Source: UBA2185 sp964564625
GTDB lineage: Bacteria > Desulfobacterota > Syntrophia > Syntrophales > UBA2185
Direction of reading: 5' to 3'
Length of the DNA: 64,000 bases
NCBI GenBank assembly: GCA_964564625.1
Contig: CAZMBE010000002.1
Coordinates: forward strand, 76,266 to 140,265
The notes below the pieces were generated by a model. It was given only the letters and a program-made list of their open reading frames with translations, had not been told where the DNA came from and searched no databases. Positions 36,964 to 45,066 of this stretch are shown here, in pieces; positions within the stretch are counted from its first letter, which is position 1; each line of letters starts with the position of its first letter. The position numbers were made by a program, and so were the translations under genes.

Positions 36964-37715
36964 TGGTTGCTCCTGGTCATGAGAGAGATAAAGGCCTCGT
37001 TTAAATCGGCATCGGGACGGTCCGGACACGCCACGGCAATAATTTCGGAAGGGCTGCCGGCGGCAACGATCATTCCCTCATTAATCATCACGATCCGTTC
37101 ACAATTGCGCGCTTCGTCCATGTAGTGGGTAGTGACAAACACGGTGATACCTTCTCCCGCCAGCTGACGGATGAAATCCCAAAAATGCTGACGAGTAATG
37201 GGATCCACACCGGAAGTAGGTTCATCGAGAAAGAGGATGTCCGGCTTGTGGAGTAACGCGCACCCGAGGGCCAGACGCTGCCTCCATCCTTGGGGCAACT
37301 CCCGTGTGCGACGGTTTTGGACTTCCTGAAGCCGCGTCATATCGAGAATCCATTCCACTCGCTTCTTCCACTCACGCTGCGGTACGGAGTAGATGCCGAG
37401 ATAGAAGCGTATGTTTTCGTAAGGACTCAGGTCTTCATAGAGGGAAAACTTCTGCGACATGTAGCCGATGGATTTCTTGATTTCCTCCGGCTCTCTAAAG
37501 ATGTCGTGCCCTGCCACCTGGCCCTCGCCGGAAGTTGGATTCAGTATGCCACAAAGCATACGGATCGTTGTCGATTTTCCGGAGCCGTTTGGTCCTAAAA
37601 GGCCGAAGATTTCCCCTCTTTTCACGGAGAAGGTGATTTTGTTCACCGCGACAAAGGCCCCGAAACGCTTTTCGAGGTCATGCACCGAAACGGCCTCAGC
37701 GTTTGAAGGTATCAT
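36960..37715 (-). CDS. ABC exporter ATPase, matching the C-terminal half of YbhF
   Basis: A 251-residue ABC ATPase: Walker A GPNGSGKST, Q-loop in YMSQKFSLYEDL, Walker B DILFLDEPTSGVD and H-loop TTHYMDEA. The signature motif is degenerate (LPQGWRQRLALG instead of LSGGQ), exactly as in the second ATPase half of E. coli YbhF. ATG at 37715 follows AAGGAG by eight bases and overlaps the previous ATPase gene by 20 bases. With the partner ATPase, whose signature LSGGMKQ is canonical, it would form an asymmetric dimer with one competent composite site (inference). Confidence 0.92.
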   Translation of the reverse strand: MIPSNAEAVSVHDLEKRFGAFVAVNKITFSVKRGEIFGLLGPNGSGKSTTIRMLCGILNPTSGEGQVAGHDIFREPEEIKKSIGYMSQKFSLYEDLSPYENIRFYLGIYSVPQREWKKRVEWILDMTRLQEVQNRRTRELPQGWRQRLALGCALLHKPDILFLDEPTSGVDPITRQHFWDFIRQLAGEGITVFVTTHYMDEARNCERIVMINEGMIVAAGSPSEIIAVACPDRPDADLNEAFISLMTRSNH

Positions 37716-38460
37716 GAACGATCTCCTTATCCACTTCCTGAATGCGTGCAATCATGGCATCTTCCAGGTTTGAGAAACGGCCGCGGATTTCCGCTGGTGT
37801 AGAAGTCGCGAGCACCTGTGAACGGTGCATCAGAACCAGCCGGTCACATTTCTCTCCTTCGTCGAGATAGGCAGTGGAAACGAGAATTGTCATGCCACCC
37901 CCGCGCATCTGTGCCAGGATCTCCCAGAACTCCTGCCGCGAGACGGGATCCACGCCGTTCGTCGGTTCATCGAGGATCAGCACCTTCGGCTCGTGAGCGA
38001 GGACACAGGCAAGTCCAAGCTTCTGTTTCATGCCCCCGGAGAGGTTGCCTGCCTGCCTCTCTGCGAAAGGGAGAAGATTGGAAAACCCAAGATACTTCTC
38101 GCGTCTCCGACGGCGCTCTTCTCTTGGCACATTGAAAACGTCCATGAAGAATCTCATGTTTTCGTCAACGGTCAGGTCGTGGTAGAGCCCAAAACGCTGG
38201 GGCATATATCCGATGAGAGGCTTCAACTGCTGTTTATCTTTTACGATGTCGAGACCGGCGATCATAATTTTTCCGGAGACAGGCGGGATCATGGTAGCCA
38301 CTATTCTAAGGAGGGTGGATTTACCCGCCCCGTCTGATCCTACAAGACCGCAGATAGTTCCCTGCTCCACCGAGAGGGTTATATCCCGCACCGCTTCAAC
38401 CTCGCCGAAGCGCATGGATACATTCTCTATGGAGATGAAATTTATGTTCTGTGTAACCAC
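37696..38460 (-). CDS. ABC exporter ATPase, matching the N-terminal half of YbhF
   Basis: A 254-residue ABC ATPase with Walker A GSDGAGKST, Q-loop YMPQRFGLYHDL, a canonical signature NLSGGMKQKLGLA and Walker B KVLILDEPTNGVD. The S/PDGAGK form of Walker A is that of the first half of E. coli YbhF. In E. coli the two ATPases are one chain; here they are two overlapping genes. The first codons (MVTQNINFIS) have no strong start site; the upstream 109-base gap holds hairpins that may control expression. Confidence 0.92.
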   Translation of the reverse strand: MVTQNINFISIENVSMRFGEVEAVRDITLSVEQGTICGLVGSDGAGKSTLLRIVATMIPPVSGKIMIAGLDIVKDKQQLKPLIGYMPQRFGLYHDLTVDENMRFFMDVFNVPREERRRRREKYLGFSNLLPFAERQAGNLSGGMKQKLGLACVLAHEPKVLILDEPTNGVDPVSRQEFWEILAQMRGGGMTILVSTAYLDEGEKCDRLVLMHRSQVLATSTPAEIRGRFSNLEDAMIARIQEVDKEIVHDTFKR

Positions 38461-38569
38461 TACCGAGGCTCTCTAAAAATCTCTTTCCCCTTTGAAAAAA
38501 GAGACAAAAGGGGATTCGACAATCGTATGGGAAATCCCCCTTTATGAAAGGAAAAGATTGAAGGGATGT
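38461..38569 (-). promoter_or_regulatory. Hairpin-rich spacer between hlyD and the ATPase genes, possible attenuator
   Basis: Read on the minus strand, AAAGGGGGATT can pair with AATCCCCTTT further on, and the same CCCCTTTT can instead pair with the later CAAAGGGGA. A third hairpin, TCTCTTT with AAAGAGA, is followed at once by TTTTT. These are mutually exclusive, so the spacer could terminate part of the transcript inside the operon. The C-rich and G-rich arms also resemble dispersed repeats of many environmental genomes, so it may simply be such an element. Confidence 0.4.
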
Positions 38570-39580
38570 TCACCGCAGCCATGCATCCGCCGGCATGCCG
38601 GTCTTCAGTTCCAGATCGGGATTGGGTATGGAGACCTTTACCAGATACACCAGTTTTACCCGTTCTTTTTTGGTCTGGATGATCTTCGGGGTGAATTCCC
38701 CTTCCGGTGAGATAAAAGCAACTTTTCCTTTGTATGTTTTATCGGGAAAGGTATCAACCTTGACATCCACGTCCTGTCCCGGTTTGACCTTGGCGATTTC
38801 CGTTTCATCCACAAATATCTTGAGATCCACCGTGGAGAGATCGGCCATGGAAAGAACCTCGCGGCCCGGCGTCACCACTTCCCCCGGCTCAACATTGCGG
38901 CTGGTGATAATCCCGTTGAATGGGGCAAGCAACCGGGCATAGTGCAGTTGAATGTCTGCCTGCTCCAGTGCGGCTTTCGCCTGTTTGGCCTGGGAATTGG
39001 CAGCGTCGATTTCCTTCTGTGTAACCTCGATCCTCTGCAGGTTGCTCTTTGCCTGTCTCAGTGCCGCTTCTCCATCATCAAATCGGGATTTTGCCGTATC
39101 ATAGTTAAGCTTTACCGCATCCCTTTCCTTTTCTGTAACAACACCCTGTTTGAATAGCTGCTCATATCGCTGATAATTCTTCCGCGTATTTTCGAGGATG
39201 TCTTTCGTGCTGGTGAGATTGGCTTCCGACCTTGCCACATCGGCGGGAAGGGTATTTTTATAGATACTCAGAAGTGTTGAGAGCTGCTCACGCGTTTTGA
39301 TCAACCGGTCGAGATTTGCCTCCGCCTGAGCCTTGCGTGACTGGAGTTCCGCGGGTTCGATCTCGGCGAGGAGTTGATTCTTCGTGACGACATTGCCTTC
39401 CCTGACCGCGACATTAATGACGCGGCCGCTTACCTGGAAGGCGAGATTGGCCTGGGTTGCTTCAATTGTTCCGGAATAGTACAGCTCGCCCCTCTGTGAC
39501 TGCCACTGACCGAAATAGACCAGGGTGCCTACACCCGCAAGGAGAAGCAAAAAAGCAATGATGAGGATCTTTTTCTTCAC
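38570..39580 (-). CDS. HlyD-family periplasmic adaptor, YbhG-like
   Basis: A 336-residue membrane fusion protein linking the inner-membrane ABC exporter to a TolC channel. N-terminal membrane anchor (ILIIAFLLLLAGVGTLVYF), biotinyl-lipoyl half-motif (YYSGTIEATQANLAFQVSGR and VREGNVVTKNQLLAEI), a long coiled-coil hairpin (about 75-215) rich in Ala, Glu, Gln and Lys, and the returning beta domain with LLAPFNGIITSRNVEPGEVV. The GTG start follows AAAGGAGG and overlaps the tolC stop by four bases (GTGA), so the two genes are coupled. Confidence 0.93.
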   Translation of the reverse strand: MKKKILIIAFLLLLAGVGTLVYFGQWQSQRGELYYSGTIEATQANLAFQVSGRVINVAVREGNVVTKNQLLAEIEPAELQSRKAQAEANLDRLIKTREQLSTLLSIYKNTLPADVARSEANLTSTKDILENTRKNYQRYEQLFKQGVVTEKERDAVKLNYDTAKSRFDDGEAALRQAKSNLQRIEVTQKEIDAANSQAKQAKAALEQADIQLHYARLLAPFNGIITSRNVEPGEVVTPGREVLSMADLSTVDLKIFVDETEIAKVKPGQDVDVKVDTFPDKTYKGKVAFISPEGEFTPKIIQTKKERVKLVYLVKVSIPNPDLELKTGMPADAWLR

Positions 39581-40923
39581 GGCGACACCTCCTTTGTCCC
39601 CATGGCTCTCTCCAATCGGGCCAAGCTGATATTGTAATCGCTTAGGGCGTTGAAGTAATCGGATTTTGCTCTTGTCAGAAGAGTCGCGGCGTCCAGGACG
39701 TCCGTAGAGGTTCCCACCTGTTCCTGATATCTTTCCCGGCTGATCCGGTAATTCTCTTCCGCCTGCTCGATGGCTTTTTGTGTAACAGCCAACTGCTTCT
39801 CCGCCTCGTGGAGTGTCAGCCAGGCATTTTTTACCTCGAGTCTCACCTGATCTTTTACATTATCCAGGGCGTACGCCATCTGGTTTTCCCGGGAGCGGCT
39901 CGCGTCAACACGGTTCTTTGTCCTGCCCCATTCCCAGAAGTTCCAGCTCGCCACACCCATAAGATACCAGTTCTCCTGGTCTTTGTAGAGAGTTCCGGAA
40001 ACTCCCGGCGTATCTCCAAAACGCTCGTAGTGGCCGATAGCATTTATCGTGGGGAAATACTCACTCTTTGTAAGATTGACTATTTTCTTTGACTGCTCCA
40101 CTTTCAGCGTATATGACTTAATCTCCGATCTGTTCTCCATGGCAAGCATCTGACAGTCATAAAGAGATTTAGTAAAAGGCTTCAGTGCGAGTATGTCCTC
40201 CAATTCCGTGGGGGTATTGATTTCTCTCCTGAGCACCATATTGAACTTCGATTTCGCCATTTCTAGAGAATTTTCCGCTTTAACGAGACTTTGCCTGCCG
40301 TTGGCAAGCTCAACCTCAGCGCGAAGGAGGTCATTCCTGGGAATGACACCGGCATCAAAAAAATCCTGGGCCATCTTCCGGTGTGCCTCCAGCTGTTCTA
40401 CCGATTGTACTGCAACGACGAGCAGCCTTTCTGCCTTCAGTACACTGAAATATGCAACCTTTACGTCTTGGACAATATCCTGCACAACCGTAACTTCGTC
40501 CATCGCCGCGATATCTGTGCCAATTCTGTTTGCCTGGTAATTCGCCACGATTCCGCCGCCGGAAAAGAGAGGTTGCTTCACCTCTATTGCCCAGGTATAG
40601 TTATCCTGTGTTCCTACGGGCATTGTAAATGGACGTGTAGATGGCAAAGATGGCAGCGTAACAGTCGAGGTCGGTTGTTCATTTAATTTCGTGTAGCTGT
40701 AGGATGTGCTGAATTTCGGCAGAAATCCTGTAAATGCTTCCTGCTTCTGGGCTTCGGCACCCCTTACTCCTTCTCGCGCCGACTGAATGAGCACGCTTTG
40801 CGAGAGTGCCAGATCAATGCTCTGCTGAAGAGTCAGTTTTTCCGCCGCATAAGCTCCTTCAAGAAAAGAAAAGGAAAATGCTAGTGCCGCAGAAAATAGT
40901 AGCAATACAGTCTTTGTTTGCAT
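39577..40923 (-). CDS. TolC-family outer-membrane efflux protein
   Basis: A 448-residue TolC-type channel protein with a signal peptide (VLLLFSAALAFSFSFLEGAYA) and two OEP repeats. The repeat starts KLTLQQSIDLALSQSVLIQS and the second half has KSEYFPTINAIGHYERFG and the closing helix with SDYNISLARLERAMG, all typical. ATG at 40923 follows AAAGGA; a GTG at 40941 overlapping the tetR stop is an alternative. It gives the exporter its outer-membrane exit. Having tolC inside the operon suggests a dedicated trans-envelope pump. Confidence 0.92.
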   Translation of the reverse strand: MQTKTVLLLFSAALAFSFSFLEGAYAAEKLTLQQSIDLALSQSVLIQSAREGVRGAEAQKQEAFTGFLPKFSTSYSYTKLNEQPTSTVTLPSLPSTRPFTMPVGTQDNYTWAIEVKQPLFSGGGIVANYQANRIGTDIAAMDEVTVVQDIVQDVKVAYFSVLKAERLLVVAVQSVEQLEAHRKMAQDFFDAGVIPRNDLLRAEVELANGRQSLVKAENSLEMAKSKFNMVLRREINTPTELEDILALKPFTKSLYDCQMLAMENRSEIKSYTLKVEQSKKIVNLTKSEYFPTINAIGHYERFGDTPGVSGTLYKDQENWYLMGVASWNFWEWGRTKNRVDASRSRENQMAYALDNVKDQVRLEVKNAWLTLHEAEKQLAVTQKAIEQAEENYRISRERYQEQVGTSTDVLDAATLLTRAKSDYFNALSDYNISLARLERAMGTKEVSP

Positions 40924-40937
40924 ATCCAAATATCCTT

Positions 40938-41567
40938 TCACTTCTTCACGGCCTTTAAAACAAGTTTCTCTATTTCGACGACAATGTTGCCGGATATTTT
41001 ATCATCCAGGTTCCTTATAGCGGGCGGGATCCAGTCATACCTTCTCCTGATCGGTGCGCTGGTTTTATAGGTAATGATGGCCCCGATGACCATTATGTGT
41101 ATCAGAAAAGGAATGGTTTCAAGAAACACCCCCTTTTTTTTACCCTCCTTAAGGATACCGCTTAGCAGACTCACGATGCGGAATATATCCCGCGCCACAA
41201 TTTCCGGCAGGTGTTCCCCGCCCGAGGCCACCTCGCGCATCATGATGGGGGCCACTTGCGGATTTACATCGATGTTCCGGGCAAAGGTGCGTATATATAT
41301 CATCAATTTTTCTTCCGGATCCTGTATGTTTTGTATCTCGCGGGCAATCGTTTCTGCAGTATTACCGATCACGCTTCTGATTACCTCAGTATAGAGGGTC
41401 TCTTTGTCGCCTATGTGGTAGTAGATTGTGGCTTTGTTAACTCCGGCACGGTCGGCAATCTCATCCATCCGTGCCCCGGCAAAACCAGCCTCCGAAAAAA
41501 CACCCGCCGCTGCCTCAAGGATGCGCATAAACGCGTCGCTTCTTTTTTCTGCTGATGGCAGGTTCAC
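40938..41567 (-). CDS. TetR/AcrR-family repressor (CecR-like)
   Basis: A 209-residue TetR regulator. The N-terminal helix-turn-helix reads GVFSEAGFAGARMDEIADRA followed by GVNKATIYYHIGDKETLY. The C-terminal half is a CecR-type (DUF1956-like) ligand domain with VAPIMMREVASGGEHLPEIV. GTG start with AGGAGG eight bases upstream. It is the first gene of the exporter operon and a palindrome sits 31 bases upstream, so autoregulation of the whole operon is likely. In E. coli the related CecR controls ybhGFSR. Confidence 0.92.
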   Translation of the reverse strand: MNLPSAEKRSDAFMRILEAAAGVFSEAGFAGARMDEIADRAGVNKATIYYHIGDKETLYTEVIRSVIGNTAETIAREIQNIQDPEEKLMIYIRTFARNIDVNPQVAPIMMREVASGGEHLPEIVARDIFRIVSLLSGILKEGKKKGVFLETIPFLIHIMVIGAIITYKTSAPIRRRYDWIPPAIRNLDDKISGNIVVEIEKLVLKAVKK

Positions 41568-41597
41568 TTATATACCTCCTCAGAAAACCATATGATT

Positions 41598-41619
41598 AAC
41601 TAACCAGTTAGTTTAACTG
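41598..41619. promoter_or_regulatory. Probable TetR operator of the exporter operon
   Basis: AACTAAC-CA-GTTAGTT is a perfect 7-bp inverted repeat (41598-41613); it overlaps a second one, CAGTTA-GTT-TAACTG (41605-41619). Position just upstream of the tetR start fits self-repression. Confidence 0.6.
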
Positions 41620-41767
41620 AATGGTAAATACCATCTGTTTTTGAATCATGTCAAGTGTTATATTTGTGAAAAGCATGGTCGGAAGAATTGGATCAGTAGC
41701 ATAGCCTCCGGTCAAAGGATCTGCCCTGCCCTATTTGACAGGGACTTTCCTGTAAAAGGTCATATTA

Positions 41768-41783
41768 TGTGATCATGGTCACG
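41768..41783 (+). promoter_or_regulatory. CRP/FNR-type binding site
   Basis: TGTGA-TCATGG-TCACG matches the CRP consensus TGTGA-N6-TCACA except the last base. A TATATAAAAT stretch at 41806-41815 is placed about as expected for a -10 box of a class II activated promoter (site centre about 42 bases before a start near 41818). Confidence 0.45.
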
Positions 41784-41817
41784 GAACATATTATTCACAT
41801 ATGGTTATATAAAATCA

Positions 41818-41930
41818 AAATAATTCACACGTAACCCAAGGGCTTCTGGAGGTGCTTGCAAAGCGTCACTTTTTTCCTCTCGAAAATAGGGGCAGTATGA
41901 AGCGGCGTGACTGTCCCTATTTTTTATTTA
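41818..41930 (+). ncRNA. Candidate small RNA between a CRP-type site and a terminator
   Basis: From the predicted start near 41818 to the T-run of the terminator near 41926 there are about 110 bases with no open frame of note. The arrangement (activator site, -10 box, short non-coding stretch, strong terminator) is that of a regulated small RNA. Nothing but the arrangement supports it; start and end are estimates. Confidence 0.3.
41883..41926 (+). terminator. Rho-independent terminator
   Basis: AAAATAGGGGCAGT pairs with ACTGTCCCTATTTT (one G-U pair) around a 13-base loop, running into TTTTTTATTTATT. No plus-strand gene lies directly upstream. Confidence 0.7.
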
Positions 41931-42067
41931 TTCTTTAGTCCATATTCACTTTTCATAATATATATCCCAACGCGAGAAAGTCATTTGTCCTCCTGTGTAT
42001 AACTAATGATATACAATCCCATATCTACTATCTCCACACCTTTCGTGAGGAAAAGCGAGGTTAAACT

Positions 42068-42193
42068 ATGACAATAGTGGCCAGATCCGGGAATTCATTC
42101 TCCCTGCAGCCTTTTAATGATGCTTCAAGGGAGAGTCATCAAAAAAGCAGAAATATTTTAGAGAATATGGTACAAATGGACTATGACTGGTGA
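42068..42193 (+). CDS. Small orphan protein, 41 residues
   Basis: ATG at 42068 with GAGG eight bases upstream opens a 41-codon frame beginning MTIVARSGNSFSLQPFN and ending VQMDYDW. The peptide is hydrophilic, with no membrane segment. It lies 45 bases before the cysteine-rich protein gene in the same direction. No family recognised; the start site and balanced composition make it more likely real than most frames of this size. Confidence 0.4.
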   Translation: MTIVARSGNSFSLQPFNDASRESHQKSRNILENMVQMDYDW

Positions 42194-42238
42194 GGCACAA
42201 TCAGAAATGATTAAGGGCACCTCTTAATCGGAGGAATT

Positions 42239-42727
42239 ATGGGTAAGGTTCTTGCGTTCCGGGGAGCTGGAGAAAATTGTACAAACTGCTGGTATTATAC
42301 TCCCCATCGTAACGATCATTCGGGACATGCTGGTTCGTCTATCGGATATTGTCGGCATCCTGCTCGTACCAATGACACCACCCTGACTCCCATGTTGATT
42401 AAACAACCAGGTCTGACTTGTAATCCTGGTAAATGGTGTCCCAAGTACGTGCATGTGGATTCACCCGCCATGAAGAAATTGCAGTTTATATCAGGCATTA
42501 AATTCGTATTGTTATGTATGCAGCAGCGCCTGAAAGGTCATACTGCCGATATGGAGAAAGTTGAAGAATACAGGGAATTAGTAGATCAACTGTACCGGGA
42601 AAACAAAAAACTCATGACAATCAATCAGTACAAAGCCGCAAAAAGAGATCCTCAGTATTTTGCATCTTTAATCGACGAGCTTGCTGGATATTATGCACAA
42701 AAGAGCAAGAATAGGGGGCTGTCATAA
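42239..42727 (+). CDS. Cysteine-rich protein of unknown function
   Basis: A 162-residue protein with a strong GGAGGAATT start site. The N-terminal 70 residues hold six cysteines (CTNCWYY, GYCRHP, LTCNPGKWC) and several histidines, the look of a zinc ribbon or iron-sulfur site. The C-terminal half (about 75-160) is an alpha-helical, charged segment with a coiled-coil look (EKVEEYRELVDQLYRENKKL). The opening GKVLAFRG recurs as GKILNFRG near the start of the PilZ-like protein 250 bases downstream. Family not recognised. Confidence 0.6.
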   Translation: MGKVLAFRGAGENCTNCWYYTPHRNDHSGHAGSSIGYCRHPARTNDTTLTPMLIKQPGLTCNPGKWCPKYVHVDSPAMKKLQFISGIKFVLLCMQQRLKGHTADMEKVEEYRELVDQLYRENKKLMTINQYKAAKRDPQYFASLIDELAGYYAQKSKNRGLS

Positions 42728-42976
42728 AAAGCAAAGGTCAATATTGAATTTGGTGTACTATGCCTAAAGGGGTACTCATTTCTTGCAGGCACATCTTTCA
42801 GGTTCCCATGACGTAGATCTGCAACAGGAATAGGAAAGTGGGTCCCCGATACGCGCTCCAATGCCCTCCCTATCATAAAAAAAGACAAAACCCACCCATT
42901 TCTATACGTGTTTTTGCCTCGTATTTTATCTATATTTTTCTCCTATTGCTTTTTCGTGAGCATGTGATTAGAGAAA

Positions 42977-43438
42977 ATGAGTGATCTGAGTAAACGTCTT
43001 TATGGGACTGGCAAAATTTTAAATTTCAGGGGGAACGAACGTATGAATGATGAGCTCAGAAATTACCTGCGATTTAGAATGAGCGAGATGACCTTTGCGG
43101 GATTCATGAGTGAGGATTCTCACGATATTTTCCAATTTGTGCAGATCATCAATATGAGCAGGGGTGGTATGTGCGCATATTATGTTCCCGCGGAGAAGAG
43201 TAAGGCTGCAATATCCCATGTCAGCATCTTCGGACGGACGGACAGGTTGGTGAGGGTCGAGAATATCCCCTGTAAAATTGTCTACGATATCGACATGCTC
43301 TCAGAAGGATGGAGCAAGCTGATGGAAACGCGTTGTGGGATCCAATTCCTGGTCCAGTGCTCAAGCCAGGAAAACCAGATAACAAACTTTATACGGGATT
43401 TTGCCGTCCACCCCTATATGGAATACCGTGTCGTCTGA
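42977..43438 (+). CDS. PilZ-like domain protein
   Basis: A 153-residue cytosolic protein. After the start (KRLYGTGKILNFRGNERMND) comes a beta-rich domain with QIINMSRGGMCAYYVP, VENIPCKIVYDIDM and RCGIQFLVQCSSQENQ, the order seen in PilZ proteins of deltaproteobacteria (D/NxSxxG, then a late RCGVQF-type strand). The N-terminal RxxxR motif for cyclic di-GMP is not clear, so ligand binding is uncertain. It stands alone after the cysteine-rich gene. Confidence 0.6.
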   Translation: MSDLSKRLYGTGKILNFRGNERMNDELRNYLRFRMSEMTFAGFMSEDSHDIFQFVQIINMSRGGMCAYYVPAEKSKAAISHVSIFGRTDRLVRVENIPCKIVYDIDMLSEGWSKLMETRCGIQFLVQCSSQENQITNFIRDFAVHPYMEYRVV

Positions 43439-44177
43439 CAGGAGATTGTTTCCTGAAAACAGTGATTGTTGAATCGAACAACCGATATGGATTTCCTTTT
43501 TGTACAATTACTGCCCAACTGCAAAAATTTGTCACTAAAAAGGAACAGAGCGACTGAGAAATCTTCAATATCAATGAAGAGATTTCTCCCGGAGTTCATC
43601 TTGTGCATGCGATGATGTTGAAAAGAGTTCCCTTTAATTTCCTTTCATTTTCTCAGGTGGACATTATAGGCATTCTTGTATGCCAAAAATCTGAAAGATT
43701 CGGGCATGCGTCTGTGAAGTACTTCCAAAAAACCGACTGTTCTTATAGAATAAAAAGCATAGAAAGCAGCTCCAATGAATGCCTTTTGAGTTTTATATAG
43801 GAGAGTGGTACATATACTATTCATAGTACGGAAGCGATATACGATCATTTCCCAATACCTGAGGGCAGTCCTGTCCTATTAGACCATTATTAGATCAGTA
43901 CCAGTCGCCGGTGCTTCTTCGGAAGCATGTGGTGTGGTTGTCAAAAATAAACTAGAGGAAGATATGAAATTATTCATTTCCGAATGTCCGGCCTTGGAAA
44001 AGGTTAAAGTCGAGAAATTCATCCTTCCACATTGGATAAGACCTGAAAACCAAGGTACTAATGAGTTGATGTTATTTTGAACACGGTGAAAGGACAGGGA
44101 ACTCTTAATATTCAACCGACTCGTGAGATTCATGCCTGATTTCATTGTTCGATGACTCGTAAAGGAGGATAGTTCTC
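43439..44177. other. Gene-poor region with a decayed frame
   Basis: No intact gene is supported. A hairpin with arms GAGAAATCTTCA and TGAAGAGATTTCTC (two bases bulged) lies at about 43556-43585. A frame without start codon runs from 43883 to a TGA at 44080 (65 codons, containing VVVKNKLEEDMKLFISECPA) and looks like the end of a lost gene. AAAGGAGG at 44161 serves the next gene. Confidence 0.4.
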
Positions 44178-44768
44178 TTGCGATTAAAAGCATACCTGCT
44201 TATTTTCGATGGCCTCGCGGATTGGGAACCTGCGCTCGCACTGTGTGAGATTAATAAATCAGGGAAATTTTATGTAGTAACAGTCGGATTTTCCGAAAGA
44301 CCTGCCACCACAATGGGCGGCTACAAGGTCAACCCTGACGTTACGCTTGACACAATAAATCCCGACGAAACTGCCATTTTCATCATGCCAGGTGGGAATA
44401 TGTGGGAACAAGGACCGCATGAATATTTGATCAAGCTCCTCCACCAGTTCCATGCAAAGCGCACTATCATAGCTGCAATCTGCGGAGCAACATTAGAGAT
44501 TGCAAGGGCAGGACTGATGCATGATATTTGTCACACGAGCAATTCCAAGGGGTACCTGAAGGCGATGGTACCAGGTTATAGGGACGACGATTTTTATGTA
44601 GACAAACTGGCAATCGCTGACAAGAATCTCATAACAGCAAGTGGACTAGGTAGTGTAGAGTTTGCGTGTGAGATTGTCAGGTCGTTGAAGATCTATACAA
44701 GCGAAGAAACTCAGGAGCTCTACGAGATGTTCAAACACGGTGTAATCCCGGCTCGTTATGTCATCTGA
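44178..44768 (+). CDS. DJ-1/PfpI family protein
   Basis: A 196-residue protein of the DJ-1/PfpI superfamily. The nucleophile-elbow motif is AAICGATLEIARAG with the reactive cysteine near residue 100, preceded by FIMPGGNMWEQG. The glutamate partner near the N-terminus (DWEPALALCE) fits. This subgroup, including YajL-like and putative protease or amidase proteins, is often stress-related; no activity is assigned here. The TTG start has AAAGGAGG nine bases upstream. Confidence 0.88.
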   Translation: MRLKAYLLIFDGLADWEPALALCEINKSGKFYVVTVGFSERPATTMGGYKVNPDVTLDTINPDETAIFIMPGGNMWEQGPHEYLIKLLHQFHAKRTIIAAICGATLEIARAGLMHDICHTSNSKGYLKAMVPGYRDDDFYVDKLAIADKNLITASGLGSVEFACEIVRSLKIYTSEETQELYEMFKHGVIPARYVI

Positions 44769-44949
44769 CATGTGCCTTCTTGCTGCCTCGCACGTTGCTG
44801 ATGCGCGGAGATAGGCAGAGGGAGATGTTGATGGACGTGTTGAGATCCTCTGTAGTCTTGGGAGTGAAGTTCGGCACCATGACTTTGTAGCTTGTACGCA
44901 GCGGTATTTTCACGGTCCGTGGGAACTTTAAGAATCCGCGAAGGATGTG
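44761..44949 (-). pseudogene. Decayed minus-strand frame, C-terminal remnant
   Basis: A 62-codon open stretch with no start codon, containing KIPLRTSYKVMVPNFTPKTT and SINISLCLSPRIS, ends at a TGA overlapping the last bases of the DJ-1 gene. The residue pattern is that of beta-rich coding sequence. It is probably the tail of a lost gene; family not recognised. Confidence 0.3.
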
Positions 44950-45054
44950 AGTTTAGCAGGATCATCCTCGACAGTGGTCACGCTTAAATGAAAAGAATGA
45001 TTGCCCAGCAAGGCAACGCAGCTGAGTCGCTGCACTTGCGGCTGATTTCCAGGG

Positions 45055-45060
45055 TATAAT
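45055..45060 (+). promoter_or_regulatory. Consensus -10 box directly before the start of the 45.07 kb gene
   Basis: TATAAT at 45055-45060 would place transcription start at about 45067, which is the A of the ATG. A -35 box is weak (TGCACT at 18 bases). The gene lacks a Shine-Dalgarno site at the proper distance, so a leaderless mRNA is possible. Confidence 0.35.
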
Positions 45061-45066
45061 ATACCT

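Noticed and set aside
42691..42888. 65-codon minus-strand frame (RALERVSGTHFPIPVADLRH)
   Set aside because: It has some protein character, but its end overlaps the plus-strand cysteine-rich gene, there is no ribosome site, and the ends look random. A remnant is possible.
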